From NCBI RefSeq assembly GCF_002078875.1, contig NC_034438.1, positions 65,048,454 through 65,112,453 of the forward strand: a stretch of 64,000 nucleotides of DNA, given 5' to 3'. The position numbers and the translations under genes were made by a program. The notes under the pieces are model-generated. The model was not told where the DNA came from. It ran no database searches and saw only the letters and a list, made by a program, of their open reading frames with translations. The number at the start of each line of letters is the position of its first letter. Positions within the stretch are counted from its first letter, which is position 1. Source of the DNA: Numida meleagris (taxonomy: Eukaryota; Chordata; Aves; Galliformes; Numididae). Of this stretch, positions 12,701 to 25,905 are shown one piece after another.

Positions 12701-14648
12701 GTTAAACTGTTTAGCTGTGGGACTGACTTTTCTTGTGAGAGATGCCTTCTAATGAGAGATTAAATGCTGATTTCCAGCGACAAGACGCCTGATTAAACTG
12801 CAGGTTTGACTCTTTCATGGATCCCTGTTTAGGCCTGGAGAGAGGAAAGGGGGGAACCTGCTCCCTTATTTTTGACATTACTTAACTATGAATGTGTGGA
12901 TAGCCAAAGCAATGTGTCTTTAATGCTCTACCTTCCTTTTCAGATTATAAAGACACATTTACGTAAATTATACATACATCTGAGGTCTGCATCCAAAATT
13001 TATACAAATGTACACATCAATTAAATCCATCAGCTAGCAACCTGAAATAACTTGGAAAATTGAGGTTTTTATTCTTTGAAGGTTGAAATAAAGTTATCAC
13101 TTCATCCCCTTTCCTGTTGTCCGTACATTTCTTCCTTTTCCTCTGTTAAAAAAATATTCAGTGCAGTGCTGGACAGGCGCAACTGAGTTTATACAAATGT
13201 TGAAGCTATCAGAAACATTCCATAAAATACACACTGAGTAATGGCTGGCTAGTCTTGCACCCAAAGATGCTGTCAACACTGCTCCACTGATAACAGATAT
13301 GGCTATTCTGCACAACTGCTGTTCCAGGAAAAGCCCTTGTGCACTACAGCTGGTCTTATTTCATGCAATGGTGAATGAATTTGCACTGGTGTAAATTATT
13401 CTCACTGAAAAATAGGTTTGCCAGGTAGAGCCACTAGCTCTAGATTTTTCAGTGGCACAGATTTGTTGAGAGAAGTATATGAACAAAGCAGCGCTGGTAT
13501 GGATTTGTGGTAGCATGGACCTGATGATGCTTCAGGGCTTTGATCCCCAGCTGATCGCATGCTGCTTTCATTAAAACCCACACCAAACTTCTTGGCAGCT
13601 CGTTTGAATTCTGCCCTTGGTAAACTGCTGAGTCCCTGCTCTTGCTTTTGATTCCCACTCTTGTTTAGGTGCCACCTGAACCACAACTGGACGATGGGTT
13701 TGGAGAATAAACTTTGTGTTAGCTGCCCTGGGTAACAACAGAACATCTGTGTAAACCAGTAATGTACTGGGTGGCCAATCAACTCTCGAGACCGTACTGC
13801 AGTTGCCCTACTTATTATTGCCCAAGTTAAAAGGATTTAAGCTAGCAACAACATCCTTTTCCTTGCTGCAAAAGAGGCTCTTCCTTAGAATGCAAGCCTC
13901 ATAGAGCACTTCATTCAGTGTGTACGCAGTGTCCAGCACACTGCAAGTTTTAATCCAAGTCTGGGCTGCTCCTGGGATCTACATAATGCCAACTTTTCCT
14001 TAAAGAGTTGATGGATGGTATCAGCTACCCATACAAAGGCAGTGAAGCTTGCTCTTATTCTTCCCTCTCTTCTCCATCCCTTCCCTTCTTTTTCTCCATC
14101 TTTATGGATTCCTGAAACATGTAAAGAAGGTCAGGGCACAGGCTGGGCTCCTTGATAATAAAATCGATACTTTCATGCTGTATCTGCAGTTTCTGCTGGA
14201 TTTTCAGGAATACTGCATCATTTTTACTGGCTTACAGGACTCAGTCTTCACTTGAGTCACAAGTGGCACAAGGGAGTAATGGATCTGCTTCTGAAACAAA
14301 ACAACCTCTGTACAGTGCATGCAGAAAATTCAATTGGTGTCTGTCTGGCTGCTTCCCTTTCTTCTTGGGCACACTTGTGAGGGACTATAATTGGCTTAGC
14401 AAGGGAGATAAGTGACAATTGTGGATGGGAGGAGGAAAAACAGGAGGAGGAATTCTCTCTACTTTTTATTTATCTATTGAGAGGTCACTGTCAGCCCAGC
14501 ACTTAAAAGAGATTTTCTGCTTTTATCTGACAAGAACAAGGACACGTGAAAAGACCCAGTCATTAAATAAGTATCCAGCTACAAGGGTGCATGAGTCTAG
14601 GGATTTCTGCAATGTCTGCTGACAAGTATCATACTAGCTGCTCAGGGA
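9729..14648. other. Intergenic DNA, nothing recognised
   Basis: No supported gene, LTR or LINE copy. Open frames such as the one at 13402-13782 minus, 126 codons, are overlapped by others and lack domains or a plausible exon structure. AT-rich background. Confidence 0.55.
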
Positions 14649-15040
14649 GAATCACAGAATCATAGTATATCCCACGCTGGAAGGGACCCACAAGGATCAC
14701 CAACTCCAGCACTCCAGCACCTGGCTCCACACAGGACCATCCCAAAATTAGACTTGACATCTGAGAGTGATGTCCCATTGCTTCTTCGACTCTGGTAAGC
14801 TCACGGCCATGACCGCTGCCCTGAGGAGCCTGTTCCAGTGCCCAACCACCTGTTGCTGAAGACCCTTCCCCATCTTTGTATCCCTCCTTTGGACAATCTC
14901 TACTAGTTTTATGTATTTTTGTACTGTGGCACCCAAACCTGCCTACAGTGCTCAAGGTGAGGCCACAGCAGTGCAGTGTAGAGCAGGACAATCCCTATGC
15001 TCTCCTGGCTAGCAAGCCTGTGCTCAATGCACGCCAGGGA
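14649..15040 (-). mobile_element. CR1 LINE 3' fragment with ORF2 end
   Basis: Begins with AATCACAGAATCATAGTATA, then CTGGAAGGGACCCACAAGGA and CACACAGGACCATCCCAAAA. It extends into the region corresponding to the end of CR1 ORF2: GTGCTCAAGGTGAGGCCACA and AGCAGGACAATCCC, ending near CACGCCAGGGA. About 390 bp, so it reaches further 5' than most copies here. Frames are broken by indels. Confidence 0.92.
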
Positions 15041-18000
15041 GGTAATGCAAGAGAGCAAATCAAACCTTCAGGTCTCTACCAGCTGCCCCAGATTAAATCA
15101 GTGCAGCTCCACCAATTTTCCTAATCTCAAAGGCATGCTATAGAAACTGTCAAAAGAGCAAGATGATAATGGCTGAGAGACAAGCGCAATTAACCATGGG
15201 GTCTCCCGCATCCCTTTTACAGGGTGACTTTAAACCCCACCGCTTTGGGAGAAATCTCTGTGCTGGCTCTAGCATGCACATGTTAACATGCATAATGTGC
15301 CTCTGGACTCACATCACCGATGCAGGACTGCATGAGGGGAGTGCTGCTATTCTGGAGGCACTTTGCACTCCCAAGCCTTGCTGTAACACTGCTAGAGGAG
15401 ACATGGTGCGGGGCATTTCATGCCTGTTTCCTACAAGCATTGCAGGCTGGCTTACATGCACTGGGCAAACCTGACCAGACAAGTCTTTTCCTCCTTTCTT
15501 AGGAAAAGTCTCTCACTGTATGACAGGGAACATTTTGGAGTCTAATTATATGCAGGTTGGTTCAACTAGTACCAAGCCATCTGAACATGCCAGAACTGCT
15601 GGAGCTCTGAGGGCCTCTGTGTTTCCTGATGGTGTACAAAAGACACTGCAGCAAATTGTTTCAATTGGCATAATCAGATGAATGAATCATAAAGCAGACA
15701 AACAGCAATTCATCCCTCCATGCAGATTCTCCCACTAACTGCACTGCAGTTAGTCAGCTCAGTAATGACATTTCCAATACAACTTCACTTGCGATCAGGT
15801 CCCTCTGTTCATAACACTAAGCCTGGCAGCATAGTCTATTGCCATGGGTTTATCCCCCAGAATAACATTGTTCTGTACTTCCCCAGGACACAATCCTAGA
15901 ACAAAGATAAGAGGTTGCCTGCCAGATACATGCCTGTCGATAGTCTCTGATGAAGTGTACCCTCAGAAATGAATGTCCAGCTCATTCTGGGGGACAGGAC
16001 CAGTACAACCACTGCTGAACAAGGCACGGACTGTGAGCAGAGCAAACCCACTGCTCCCTTTGTCCTCACAAGGTGCTTGCAGAGAAACACCAACGTTTTA
16101 CTCAAAATTGTGTGACAAAGGTTGCAAGGCAGTAACTGGCAGTAGAGGCACTGTCTTTGAGGCACACAAAGTTAGTGGTGGCATTTGAAATTCTGGGTCA
16201 TGCCTACATACAGTTTTGACACCAGTGAAGGGTGGCATTATCAAAGATCTCTTGTGAATCAAATGCTCTACACAGAACTGCCTATCTTACCTCTTTGGCA
16301 TTCCTTATTTGTAAACATGAGGGGATTAAGCAAAGTCAAACCTCAGCAGTCATATATTACTTTCTCATAAACTTTCTTTGGCTTTCAGCCATCTCTTCCT
16401 GCAAGCTCTGGAAATGATTAAAGCTCCTTTTTTTCTCATTACCACTGTAGATAATGATACTCAAGATTTAAAACTGTTATAGTTTCTCTGGATAAAGCAG
16501 AGAGAAGTTCCCAGTGTCAGCAGTTTATGTCAGCATGGTTCTTATTTTACACCACAAAAGGACTGCTCTAGGAGGCTGGTGGGCTTTGCATGCCCTTAGC
16601 GAGACACAAGCAGTCATGTATGTTATGCACCAAATTGAGTCATACTTCAAGTTACTGGCCTGAACTAACCTTAATAACAGGCTTTGACCTGTGCTACGTC
16701 TGCCTTGGCTAGAGGAGAATTTGTGTCCATTTCTACTCTTTGATTTCTCTGGCCTTTAGTTTAGCTCTGATTTGACATCCTCAAACTATATTCTGATTTT
16801 AGCACAATTTTTTTTTCTGCATGGTATTTCCTTACATTGCATTTCTCTATAGTATTTTTTTTCTGCTCACTTGCCTTTACCAGCTGTCTTTAAAAATAAT
16901 TATACCTCTGTCTGGCTTTTTTTGGTCACTACTGTTAGATGTTGAGAGAAGGCGTTTCCTAGAGATCATATGTCTTTGACAGGAATGCTCTTCAGCTGAC
17001 AAAATTCAAATACGATTTTCTGCAATATTCATTTGAGTCTGTCTTTATGGGCATGCCTGCCAGGGCAGTTAGCTGTCTTTTTTCAGAAAGTGGTACACAA
17101 ATGGGTGGGTTAATGGACAAAAGTAATTTGCTGAAAAGTTAGAATACTTGCAAACGATGTTTAGTTTTTGTTATGGTTACAGTACAGCCGCTCTTTAATC
17201 ACTGTCACTTGTCTTCTGTTGATGAGTAACTTTGCTACCAGCTCCTCATTCAAACCGTGCAGCCACTTTAGTCACTTCAGCTGGCTGCTGCTTCCAGTGT
17301 GACCTTCTGGGGGACTGATTTACAGACATGACACTGAACTACTGTCTGGCATCTCCCCCAAAATTAGGTAGAATTCATCTGTTTTCTGCCAAAGATGGTT
17401 GGCGCAATGCAACGCTCTGCGTAATTCAAGTATGAAGTCACAACTATAAAGTGTTTTTTGTGTATCTTTTGCATCCACGGCAATGTGTGTCTGTCCGTAA
17501 CTGTGTAGGTTTCAGTATATCTGAGTTTGTCTTAGCACAGAGAAGTGGACGACAGAGAGGACTGCAGATCCTTCCAGTCCCACCTTTGGCATCCATGAAT
17601 GGGCTATCAAGCACAAATGATGCATGTGCTTGCTGAAAGTAAAACTCCTCTTGCATGGACACCTATCAAATCTGCTCATGCATGAAGGGGAGAGTTACTG
17701 GGTACCCAGGGGCTACTCAGTTAAGTTCCCGCTCAGTTGTAGCAAGGTGACCTCCATGGGACTTCACTGCATGAGGGAGAAAACAAACCTCAGATCACTG
17801 AACTTGCTTTCTGAAAGTCACTCTGCAATGGCATCCACACCTTTCTGTTACATATGTAGTTAATAACGGTACTTTGTACAGCTCTTTGGACAAATGACAA
17901 AAAACGCTTTCAGTCGCGGATATCCATGTATATGTTAGATTAGGCACCTGCATAATGCAAACAAGCAAACGAATAGAAACAGGAAAAATAAAGCCATTGG

Positions 18001-21000
18001 ACAGTATTCTTTTTAAAACACCAGAAAATAATAATGCAAGGGCTGAAGCAGTAAACAGGCTTCAGTAAGAGAACGTAAATAGCAGAACCGACAGAGAAGA
18101 ACTTCAGAGAAGCTGGCTGTTTGTGGGCATCTCAAGGCACAGCTGTCAGACTGGCAGGAGTTCTATCCAGCTGGCCCACATTGTTCTGGCATGGGTCGCT
18201 GCTCTGTGAGTAAGCGCCTCAAAGCACACAGAAGAGCTTCAGCAAAGGCAGACTGGAGGAAAGCTAAACTCTGCTAGAAACTGCAGCTAGCTGTAAATAA
18301 CAGGCATAAGAAAAGGCAGCAAAAGGCAGCGTCTTCAGGCTTTGCTTCTTAATGCCTTTCAACCCCAGCAGAAAAGGGTGATCCTTAGGCTTCCCAGCCA
18401 CAGATATTCAGCCTCTGTCCCAGCCTCCAGCACACAAGAAAGACACAGCCATGCTTGCTTCAGCCTCACAGCCAAGTTGCTCTGCTCTGAGCTTCTGTGG
18501 TGCAGCCATTTTATTAATCTTGGTTTATTTTGCTTTATAATTCTGCTACTCTCTGAGCTTTTGGTGAGGGCACAACCAGCTGGAGCAGGGGTAGAGCGTG
18601 GGACATGTTCTCTGCATGTTGCATCTCATGATGCAACACCTCATCTCAAAGAGCCTACAGCCTTTTTCCCACAGATCTGCAGAGAGGGTGCAAGGAATCT
18701 GTAAACCTTGGAGGACTAAGACATGGACTTGGAAGTCCTCACACGCTACTACCCTCCACAGGACAGGCTTACCGAGGAGGTTATGTGAGCAAAATCTGCT
18801 CAATTTGTCCTTGGTGCTGAGACTGGTGATGGCTGCAGTAGCTCTGCGTTGTTCAACCACCAGCCCACAGAGACCTCCAAATAAGTCCTCTGCTGTGCAG
18901 AGCATCTTTCCAGAGGAAGGCTTGATGTGCAGCTTTACGAGGTCTTAAGGACAGATTTAGTGAATGATGCGTAGCTTGTCTCACTGCAGGGAAATGAATC
19001 AAAGAAGGGGACCTGATATTAATTTTCTTGCTGAGAGCAGCCTGCAGAGCCTGGAACTCAAAGATACAATATCTGCTTTGTTACTCTATGAGCTTGCTGT
19101 AAAATATGCTGTAATCTTTGCCAGGGGTATGTTGTGCATTCCCTGGAGGTTTTTCAGCACTGAGGAACACTTCAGACCGCTTCACAGTTTGCTCAGGCTT
19201 TGCCTTATAAGGCCTTTTAGCTGCAGCACTGGCGCATGACAGCCCTCCTGGTGTCAGCCTGTAGGGAACAGATCACAGCAACAGCCTGCTTGTGCAGGAC
19301 TGGGGCCCTTCCAGCCCCTGTGCCAACAGCTGGTGACAATGTGGCTTTAGGGTCAAGCTGAGGAGGGCAAAACTGTAACCCTGCCTGCAGGCATCTCCTT
19401 GCAGTGAAGACCTAAGCACTGAAATGGGAAATACAAACCACTGAAAGCAGGCTGTGCTCTGCTTGGCCTAAAATATCCCCTCTGAAAGCTGGCTGGATTG
19501 TAAGCCATGGGAAACAGCCTTCTGTGGGAACCCACAGGGACTTCCAGCCTCCCACTGTGAGCAGTGGGGCTGCACATGGGCAGGGCCTGCATGCGTCTGG
19601 GCCTGAGGTGGAAGGAGCCCTCTGTGGGGTGACGCAGGGCCTCCTCATCACTGTCACATGGGGAGCAATGAGCAGAAGACAGCCCACAGCAAGGCTGGGC
19701 AGGCAGACACCAAGTGATCTTGGTGCGACTAACGCTGCTGCTTCTACCTGTTGAAGGGCTCCGAGCAGAAGCCATGGCTTGCAGCCTGCAAAAGGCACTG
19801 TAGGATGCTGCACTGAATGCCATCTACCGTTGTCATGGGCAGTATTGATCCTTACGGAGTAGCTCATCCAGAACCATAGGATCACAAAATAGTTATGCTT
19901 AAGAATTGCAATGTTTGCAGTACTCACCATCCTTAGATTTCTCAGTTAGGAATACAATAGGGTGAGCTTTTCAGCAAAGGGAAAAGGCTTGTCTAGGTTG
20001 CATGTAGAGCTCCTTACGTAGGCAGGTAGATGTATATACAAATTTAAGTTGCAGCTACTGATTTCCGAAACAAACTAAGCTACCTTTTGAAACCTTTGAA
20101 ATCATTTCTTATTTACAGTTCCCACTGATAAGAACGATGCCAGAAGGTCTCTGTAACTTCCTACTTGCAGCAATGCTGCGTTCAGAGCTATGTCTTCGTA
20201 TCTGATGAAATTGCAGCTCACTCCAGGCAAACAAAAGCAAAAATAATGCTTATCATAGAATCTTCTGCACAAAAATAACAGTCCAAAATGCTTGCTCTAC
20301 TTCCCCAGAACCATTATTTTCATGTGACAGGTTCATGACAGCTCTCCAAATACAAACCATTTTTTCCCACCATTTTCTCAATATTAACTCATTTTTATCG
20401 TGCATTCTATGTTTCTCTTCAAAATATCAAGTATGTTCCTTTTGTTTTCCATTTTTCTCCCTCTCTGCCTCACTCCATAAGATGGTGAGCTACATTTCAT
20501 TTCTGCAGTAGTTGGTTTTCTGTGATGTTTGGGAAAACTGTAGCTGTATTGATTGCAGGCATGATCTCCATTATAAAATTTCACAGCTGGTACACTTTCA
20601 TCATGGGATGAGATGGGCAGCCTAGGGTATTAAATCAAAACTCTGATAGCTATATAAGAGATGCAGTGAATGTAACAAAGCTAAAAGGAAAAAAGAGCCT
20701 ACTAGAGAGAAGTACTTTTTTGAGCTAATAGGTGGAACTTCTTGCCACAATATAGCACTGACAAACAGAATTAAATATAAATCAGGAGAAGTCTGGAAAG
20801 CTGGGTTGATAACACATACAACATGATATTTTGGAAGGGAAATCAGGGCCAGAGTTCTTCAAATTCAGATTGTAAACTCCCAGAAGAGCAGTGTTATTCT
20901 GCAGGGATTAATAAGCAGATTGCCAAATCTTCTTTTAGCCAGAAAGAAAAATACATCACATCATTCACAATTTTGTATTTCCACATTTACTCTACAGAAA

Positions 21001-24000
21001 AGTACAACAGGGTACAAAATACTTTTCTCTGGACATATGTAAGATAAGTTTAAGGAATATGTTTAAGATATCTCTGGGAAATAAACCCTTTGAGAAATTC
21101 AGCAAATAAAAGGGGAGCGCTTTTTAATTTTTATATCTCATTAAAATTAATGCATGTCTTCTGTGTAAGATATATTTGATAAATAACCATTGTTTTATGA
21201 CAAATGAGAGTTCTTCTTAAAAACTAAATACTAACCTAACCTTTTGGAAGTGCAGCTATACCATAATTCAGTTAATGGTCAGCCAGACAAGAAGCAGCCC
21301 AGTATGGAGAAGTTCATATGAAAATAGCAAATAAGCTGCAGGTAAAGAAACACCTTCACAGAAGGATTTGCAAGTTGTCAGTTGTTCAAAATGCCTGCTT
21401 ATTGACCTTCCCCACTAAATAAAACTCTGTTTTTTGGATTAAGGTTTGCTCTTTAAGTAGCATTGCTGATGTGGAGATATATAAGCTTGTTCATCAAATA
21501 AAATACTAGAACCTTGAAATCATCGCTTTTATGCTCTGTGTGGAATATGCTTCTACATCTTTCTCTGTGTGTAATCAGAAAAAAAAGTCAAATATCACTA
21601 TTGCTAGATAGATCTGAAATATCAAAATTCAAAACTTTTAAAATCCTTTCTTTCATACAGTTCCAGTTTTCTAAACTAGTGTCATCATCTTTACTGAGAC
21701 TTTTACAGCAACACTGAGGCACATGCATTCAATATAGCTGAACTGGTGCTTAGCAATTAGTAATTTGGCAGCAAGAGATCTGTTGATGATGTTGTTTCAT
21801 ACAGACATGTCCAGGGCTCCTGCGACCCCACTGCCATCTTACACCAGTTATAACATTGGTTTCTGCTATAAACATATGTATATAGGCTTACACATGCTAG
21901 AAGCATCCTGAAATGGCCATAAAAATGTACTATGTGATTGCCTGGGCACTAGCATCAACAAACACTCTGTCTCCTGCCAAATCTCAACTGGAAACATTTT
22001 ATCAGTCTTTCAAATATATATTTTTCCCTTAACAGAAGCAGTCTAAGTTATGGAGAAAATTAAGTTACCTAAATAGATCTGATTCAGATGCATAGATAGC
22101 ACAGAACTCTGCATGCCTTTGCTGAGTGCCTGTAAGATCAAAACTGCAAACGTAGTATTGCTTATAACAACTGAACATTTAATTAATTTGATGATCAGAA
22201 GGGAAAATGTGGAAAAAGAGAAAAACAATGTTTTCTATGGGAAAAAAAAACTCAGTAGGTTATCACAGTAGGTAACAACATGAAGAGGTATATTTTTGAT
22301 TAGGTCTATCTCATTCTCTCTTCATATATTCATAAATGAATCAGCGCTCCTCCACCATCCTTATGTGTAAAAACATTACACTCTGAAGAGTGGACAGTGG
22401 CAGAAGCAGACATGAACCGATCGACTTTCTTCACCTTCACTAAGTGGATTCAAACATCCCACAAGAAATCTGTAAAGCTCTGGTTCTGCAATTGAATTAT
22501 TCAGGGAGAAAAGGTCTTATATTGTTACATTAACAATCTGACATGCCTCCTTCCCTCCATTTGTGCAGAAGACCCTGCTTACACAGTGACTCTTACCATT
22601 ACACATTGTAATTCATGCTGAAATCTTGCCTGAAGTGCATGGATACTGTGGGCTCTACTATGCTACCTGCCTGCTATAATCCAGACCTAGCCTCATTCGG
22701 GGCTTTCTTCTTCTCATTCCTGCCACATGTAGCAGTAGTTACTCTAGCCACAATGAACATCTCTTCAGACCTGTCTCCAGAGGTCTGAAATTTCCATGAA
22801 GCTGAGGATACCTGCAGCCTTGCTCTGCATTTTCATTTCTCCCCCACCCAAGGGACATCAACTGAAGCAGTCTGGAGAAAGGTGAGAAGCCTGCTTAAGT
22901 ACTAAGTCAGAAGAGGGTTAAAATATTCAGCCTCTTACCAGATATTTTTGTTTAAAAGTTCAGGTGACTGCTCAGTGAGTAACAATTATGTATTGTACTC
23001 TTTCTCATGTTCCAAAATTGGAAAATATGCAGAAGCTTAAAATGTAGATATATTGGCAGGGGTTTTCATAGCAGACTATTGGATTAAGAAACATTTCATA
23101 CTAAAATTAACAGAAGACAATGTCAATCATTTAGACTGCTTTGTAAATCATCGTTAAATTTCAGAGCAGGAACTGCTGACTACTAGGCTCAATGAACACT
23201 CTCTTCTGAATGTTACATTCGTACAGCAAAGGTGTAAGATGTAAAGATGATTTTCTAATTAGCTGCACTTTAGAGATACCAGATTAATAATAATCTCATT
23301 TTGAGTGAGGCTTGTATGTGATGTGCAGTATAATGTAAAACAGTTCTGCAATTTGTACCTTATAACATTAGAGTATAAAATAATATTATTAGATTGGTAT
23401 TAGTAGGAAGTCACTGGAACTCCAGTTTTCCTCAGGAAGACCAGTTATGATTTTCCTCACCATCTACTGCTGCTGTCCATAGCACTAGCATTGGAAAGGC
23501 ATTATGTGGAATGCTACATACTTATCTTCCTGGTGCTCTAAGGCACCACTGGGGACACCTTTCCAATCAAAGGGACTTTACAGCGTGTTTTGCATGCCTT
23601 TGAGTTGAGCACTGCAGCTAGGACTATGGGGAGGAAACAAAAGCCTTGATGATGCTTGGAAGAAATCACTCTTGTGTATGCAATGGCATAGCTTTGCATA
23701 ATGTGTACTGCCGCATGCTGCCCTGGCCCAAGGCAGACTCTTAGCACCTTGCAGCTGCCTCAGACTGTGAAAAGCACAATGAATTCCCCAGCTAACAACC
23801 AAAGTTGGATGGACCCAACCTGCACATGATTCAGAATCATCCAAAATTTAGATGCAACTTCCAGCAGTGACCCAGAAAGCAGCCATTCACTTGTTTTATC
23901 TGCCAGCTTCCTCCTGTGTGCCTTACTTCCATGGTGTGAAGCAGAGGCCAGAAGTCCAAGAGATTTCCTCTATGTGAAAGACTGCCATTTTGTTCAGACC

Positions 24001-25778
24001 GTAGGACCAAAGACAGGGAACTGCCATTGGCTTCTATTGTCAGGTGTCCTTCTGCTGGTGAGCAGGCTGTCAGGCTATGTGACAGAAAGACAGGTTGTGA
24101 TAAGTAGACCTGAGCCTGATCTACCTCGCTCCTCCTTCAAAGAAGTGCCAGACTCATTATTTGAATCTATGGTGTTAAACTCCTCTTCACCAAAGGGATA
24201 AAATTAATATTCCAGACTTTGCTAAATTGTGTTGAACTAATGGTGGACTGGTATGAAATGCCCACCTTTAAGTTACAGCCTTGAGGCCGACAGGCTGAAG
24301 GCTCTTCTCTGTGCAGCCCCTCTGCAGAGGAGGAAGTCTCACTGTTATAAATTTCCTGGCTTTTTGACTTTAGATGAAAGCTTGTCATTAAGGAAAACTG
24401 CCTTCACAGACTGGAATCTTTTTTACTTCTTTTGCTTCAGGTAGCATGGCCTTGAAAATACAACAACAATCCTCGAATCCTTCTTGAAGGTTTTGGTTGT
24501 GTCTAGGAGACCGAACTGAGAGCAGGCTGGAGGGCCTGGAAACAAGTGGGTGTCATGAAAGGAGGTGTATAGTTACCTTTTGTCATATGTGGAGGAACAG
24601 AAACAAAGTTCAGACAGGGATCAGAGTAGTGGTAAAACCCAGCCCTTTTTGTTCTGGGCCACTCTTTCCTCAATGCTGCAGCTACCTTCTGGGCCACTGG
24701 TTAACATCATCTCTTCATCTGTTACCTGCTGCACTGTGGTTGACCTCTTGCTCTACCAGCTCACTTACAAAACAAACTCCAGTTTCCAAACACAAACCTC
24801 AGCAGCAAACATTTTGTATATTTTAAGGAAAAATCATTTCAGCTATAGATGAGGATGCTGAGGGGCAGATATGAAAACAGAAATATATGATGCTTAAAGA
24901 GGCTTTTCTGCTACAACCTGTGCTGTTTGAACAGAAGTACATGCCAGAATCTACAGAAACCAAGGTCTAGCTTTTAAATTCAAAATAAAAAATTGTATAT
25001 TTTTTCCCCTTTCTCTTGTCAGATTTAACATCCAAGCCTTCTTTAAGAGGCAAGAATGGCAAGAGCGTCATCCCTGTTAGCATTAAAGTTGTCAGGATCT
25101 GTGAAACTCAATTCCACAAACTATTTCTGATGGAGTGGACAGTTCAAGTGATGGCACACATGGTTCTCAGGTCATTAATATATTCTGAGGGATGTGCAGT
25201 TAAGGGGTAGTGACATGTTTTGGTGGCATCATTTTCCTCACAGAATAAAAACTCAATAAAACCTCCCTTTTTAGTGAAGACTTGTCTATTCACAAAGATA
25301 TTTCCACCTGCACTTAATGCTGAGAATTTTACTTTCTATCTCCTCTCTCTGCTCCAGATGGATGCAAGGTGGCAAGGGGAGCACTGAGGGTAGAATGTGG
25401 AAGGTAAGAGCCAACCAGGATTTTATTTTTTTGTAATTACAGTGAGAGCAGAGGAAGCTGGGAAAAATTTGACTTAATTTCTCCTCTCCCTTTTGCTCCC
25501 CAGGGCCAGGTAGTGAGGCACAATGCCATCAGTAGACATTGGAATCTCCAGGGGAGACAGGCTTGTTTCATTAGCTCCTCCCAAGGTCTGAAGGCGTTGA
25601 ACAAATGTTAGGCTATCACACGTCCATGGGGCTGGCTCAGGAGAGCTATGGCTTCTTGTACCCATCCTTGCTACTGACAGAATCACTGTTGCTGGACAAC
25701 AGATTTCATTTCACCAAGAGACCTTGACTTTGTGGACAATCTTGAGGGCCCGCTGCCTCTCACAGTACCTGGTAGTAA
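15041..25778. other. Intergenic DNA, nothing recognised
   Basis: More than 10 kb without a CR1 copy that I can see. The longest open frames (18342-18704 plus; 19353-19823 and 19412-19930 minus) overlap in different frames on both strands in a locally GC-richer patch around 19250-19830, as expected by chance in such composition. No splice-bounded exon was recognised. Confidence 0.55.
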
Positions 25779-25905
25779 TAGAATTGTAGAATCATAGAAT
25801 TTTAGAATCTCAGAATCATAGAATTGTAGAATGGTTTAGGTTGGAAAGGGCCTTGAAGATCATCCAGTTCCAACCATTCTGCCACGGGCAGGGTTGCCAC
25901 TCCTG
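25779..25905 (-). mobile_element. CR1 LINE 3' fragment with expanded tail
   Basis: A run of AGAATCATAGAATTTTAGAA-type units precedes GGTTTAGGTTGGAAAGGGCC, TTGAAGATCATCCAGTTCCA and CTGCCACGGGCAGGG, the reverse complement of a CR1 3' end. The tail repeats are more numerous and more variable than in the other copies. The right boundary is approximate. Confidence 0.9.

Noticed and set aside
19353..19930. Two overlapping minus-strand frames of 156 and 172 codons
   Set aside because: They lie in different frames of the same GC-richer patch, with a third on the plus strand. No recognisable domain or splice-bounded exon.
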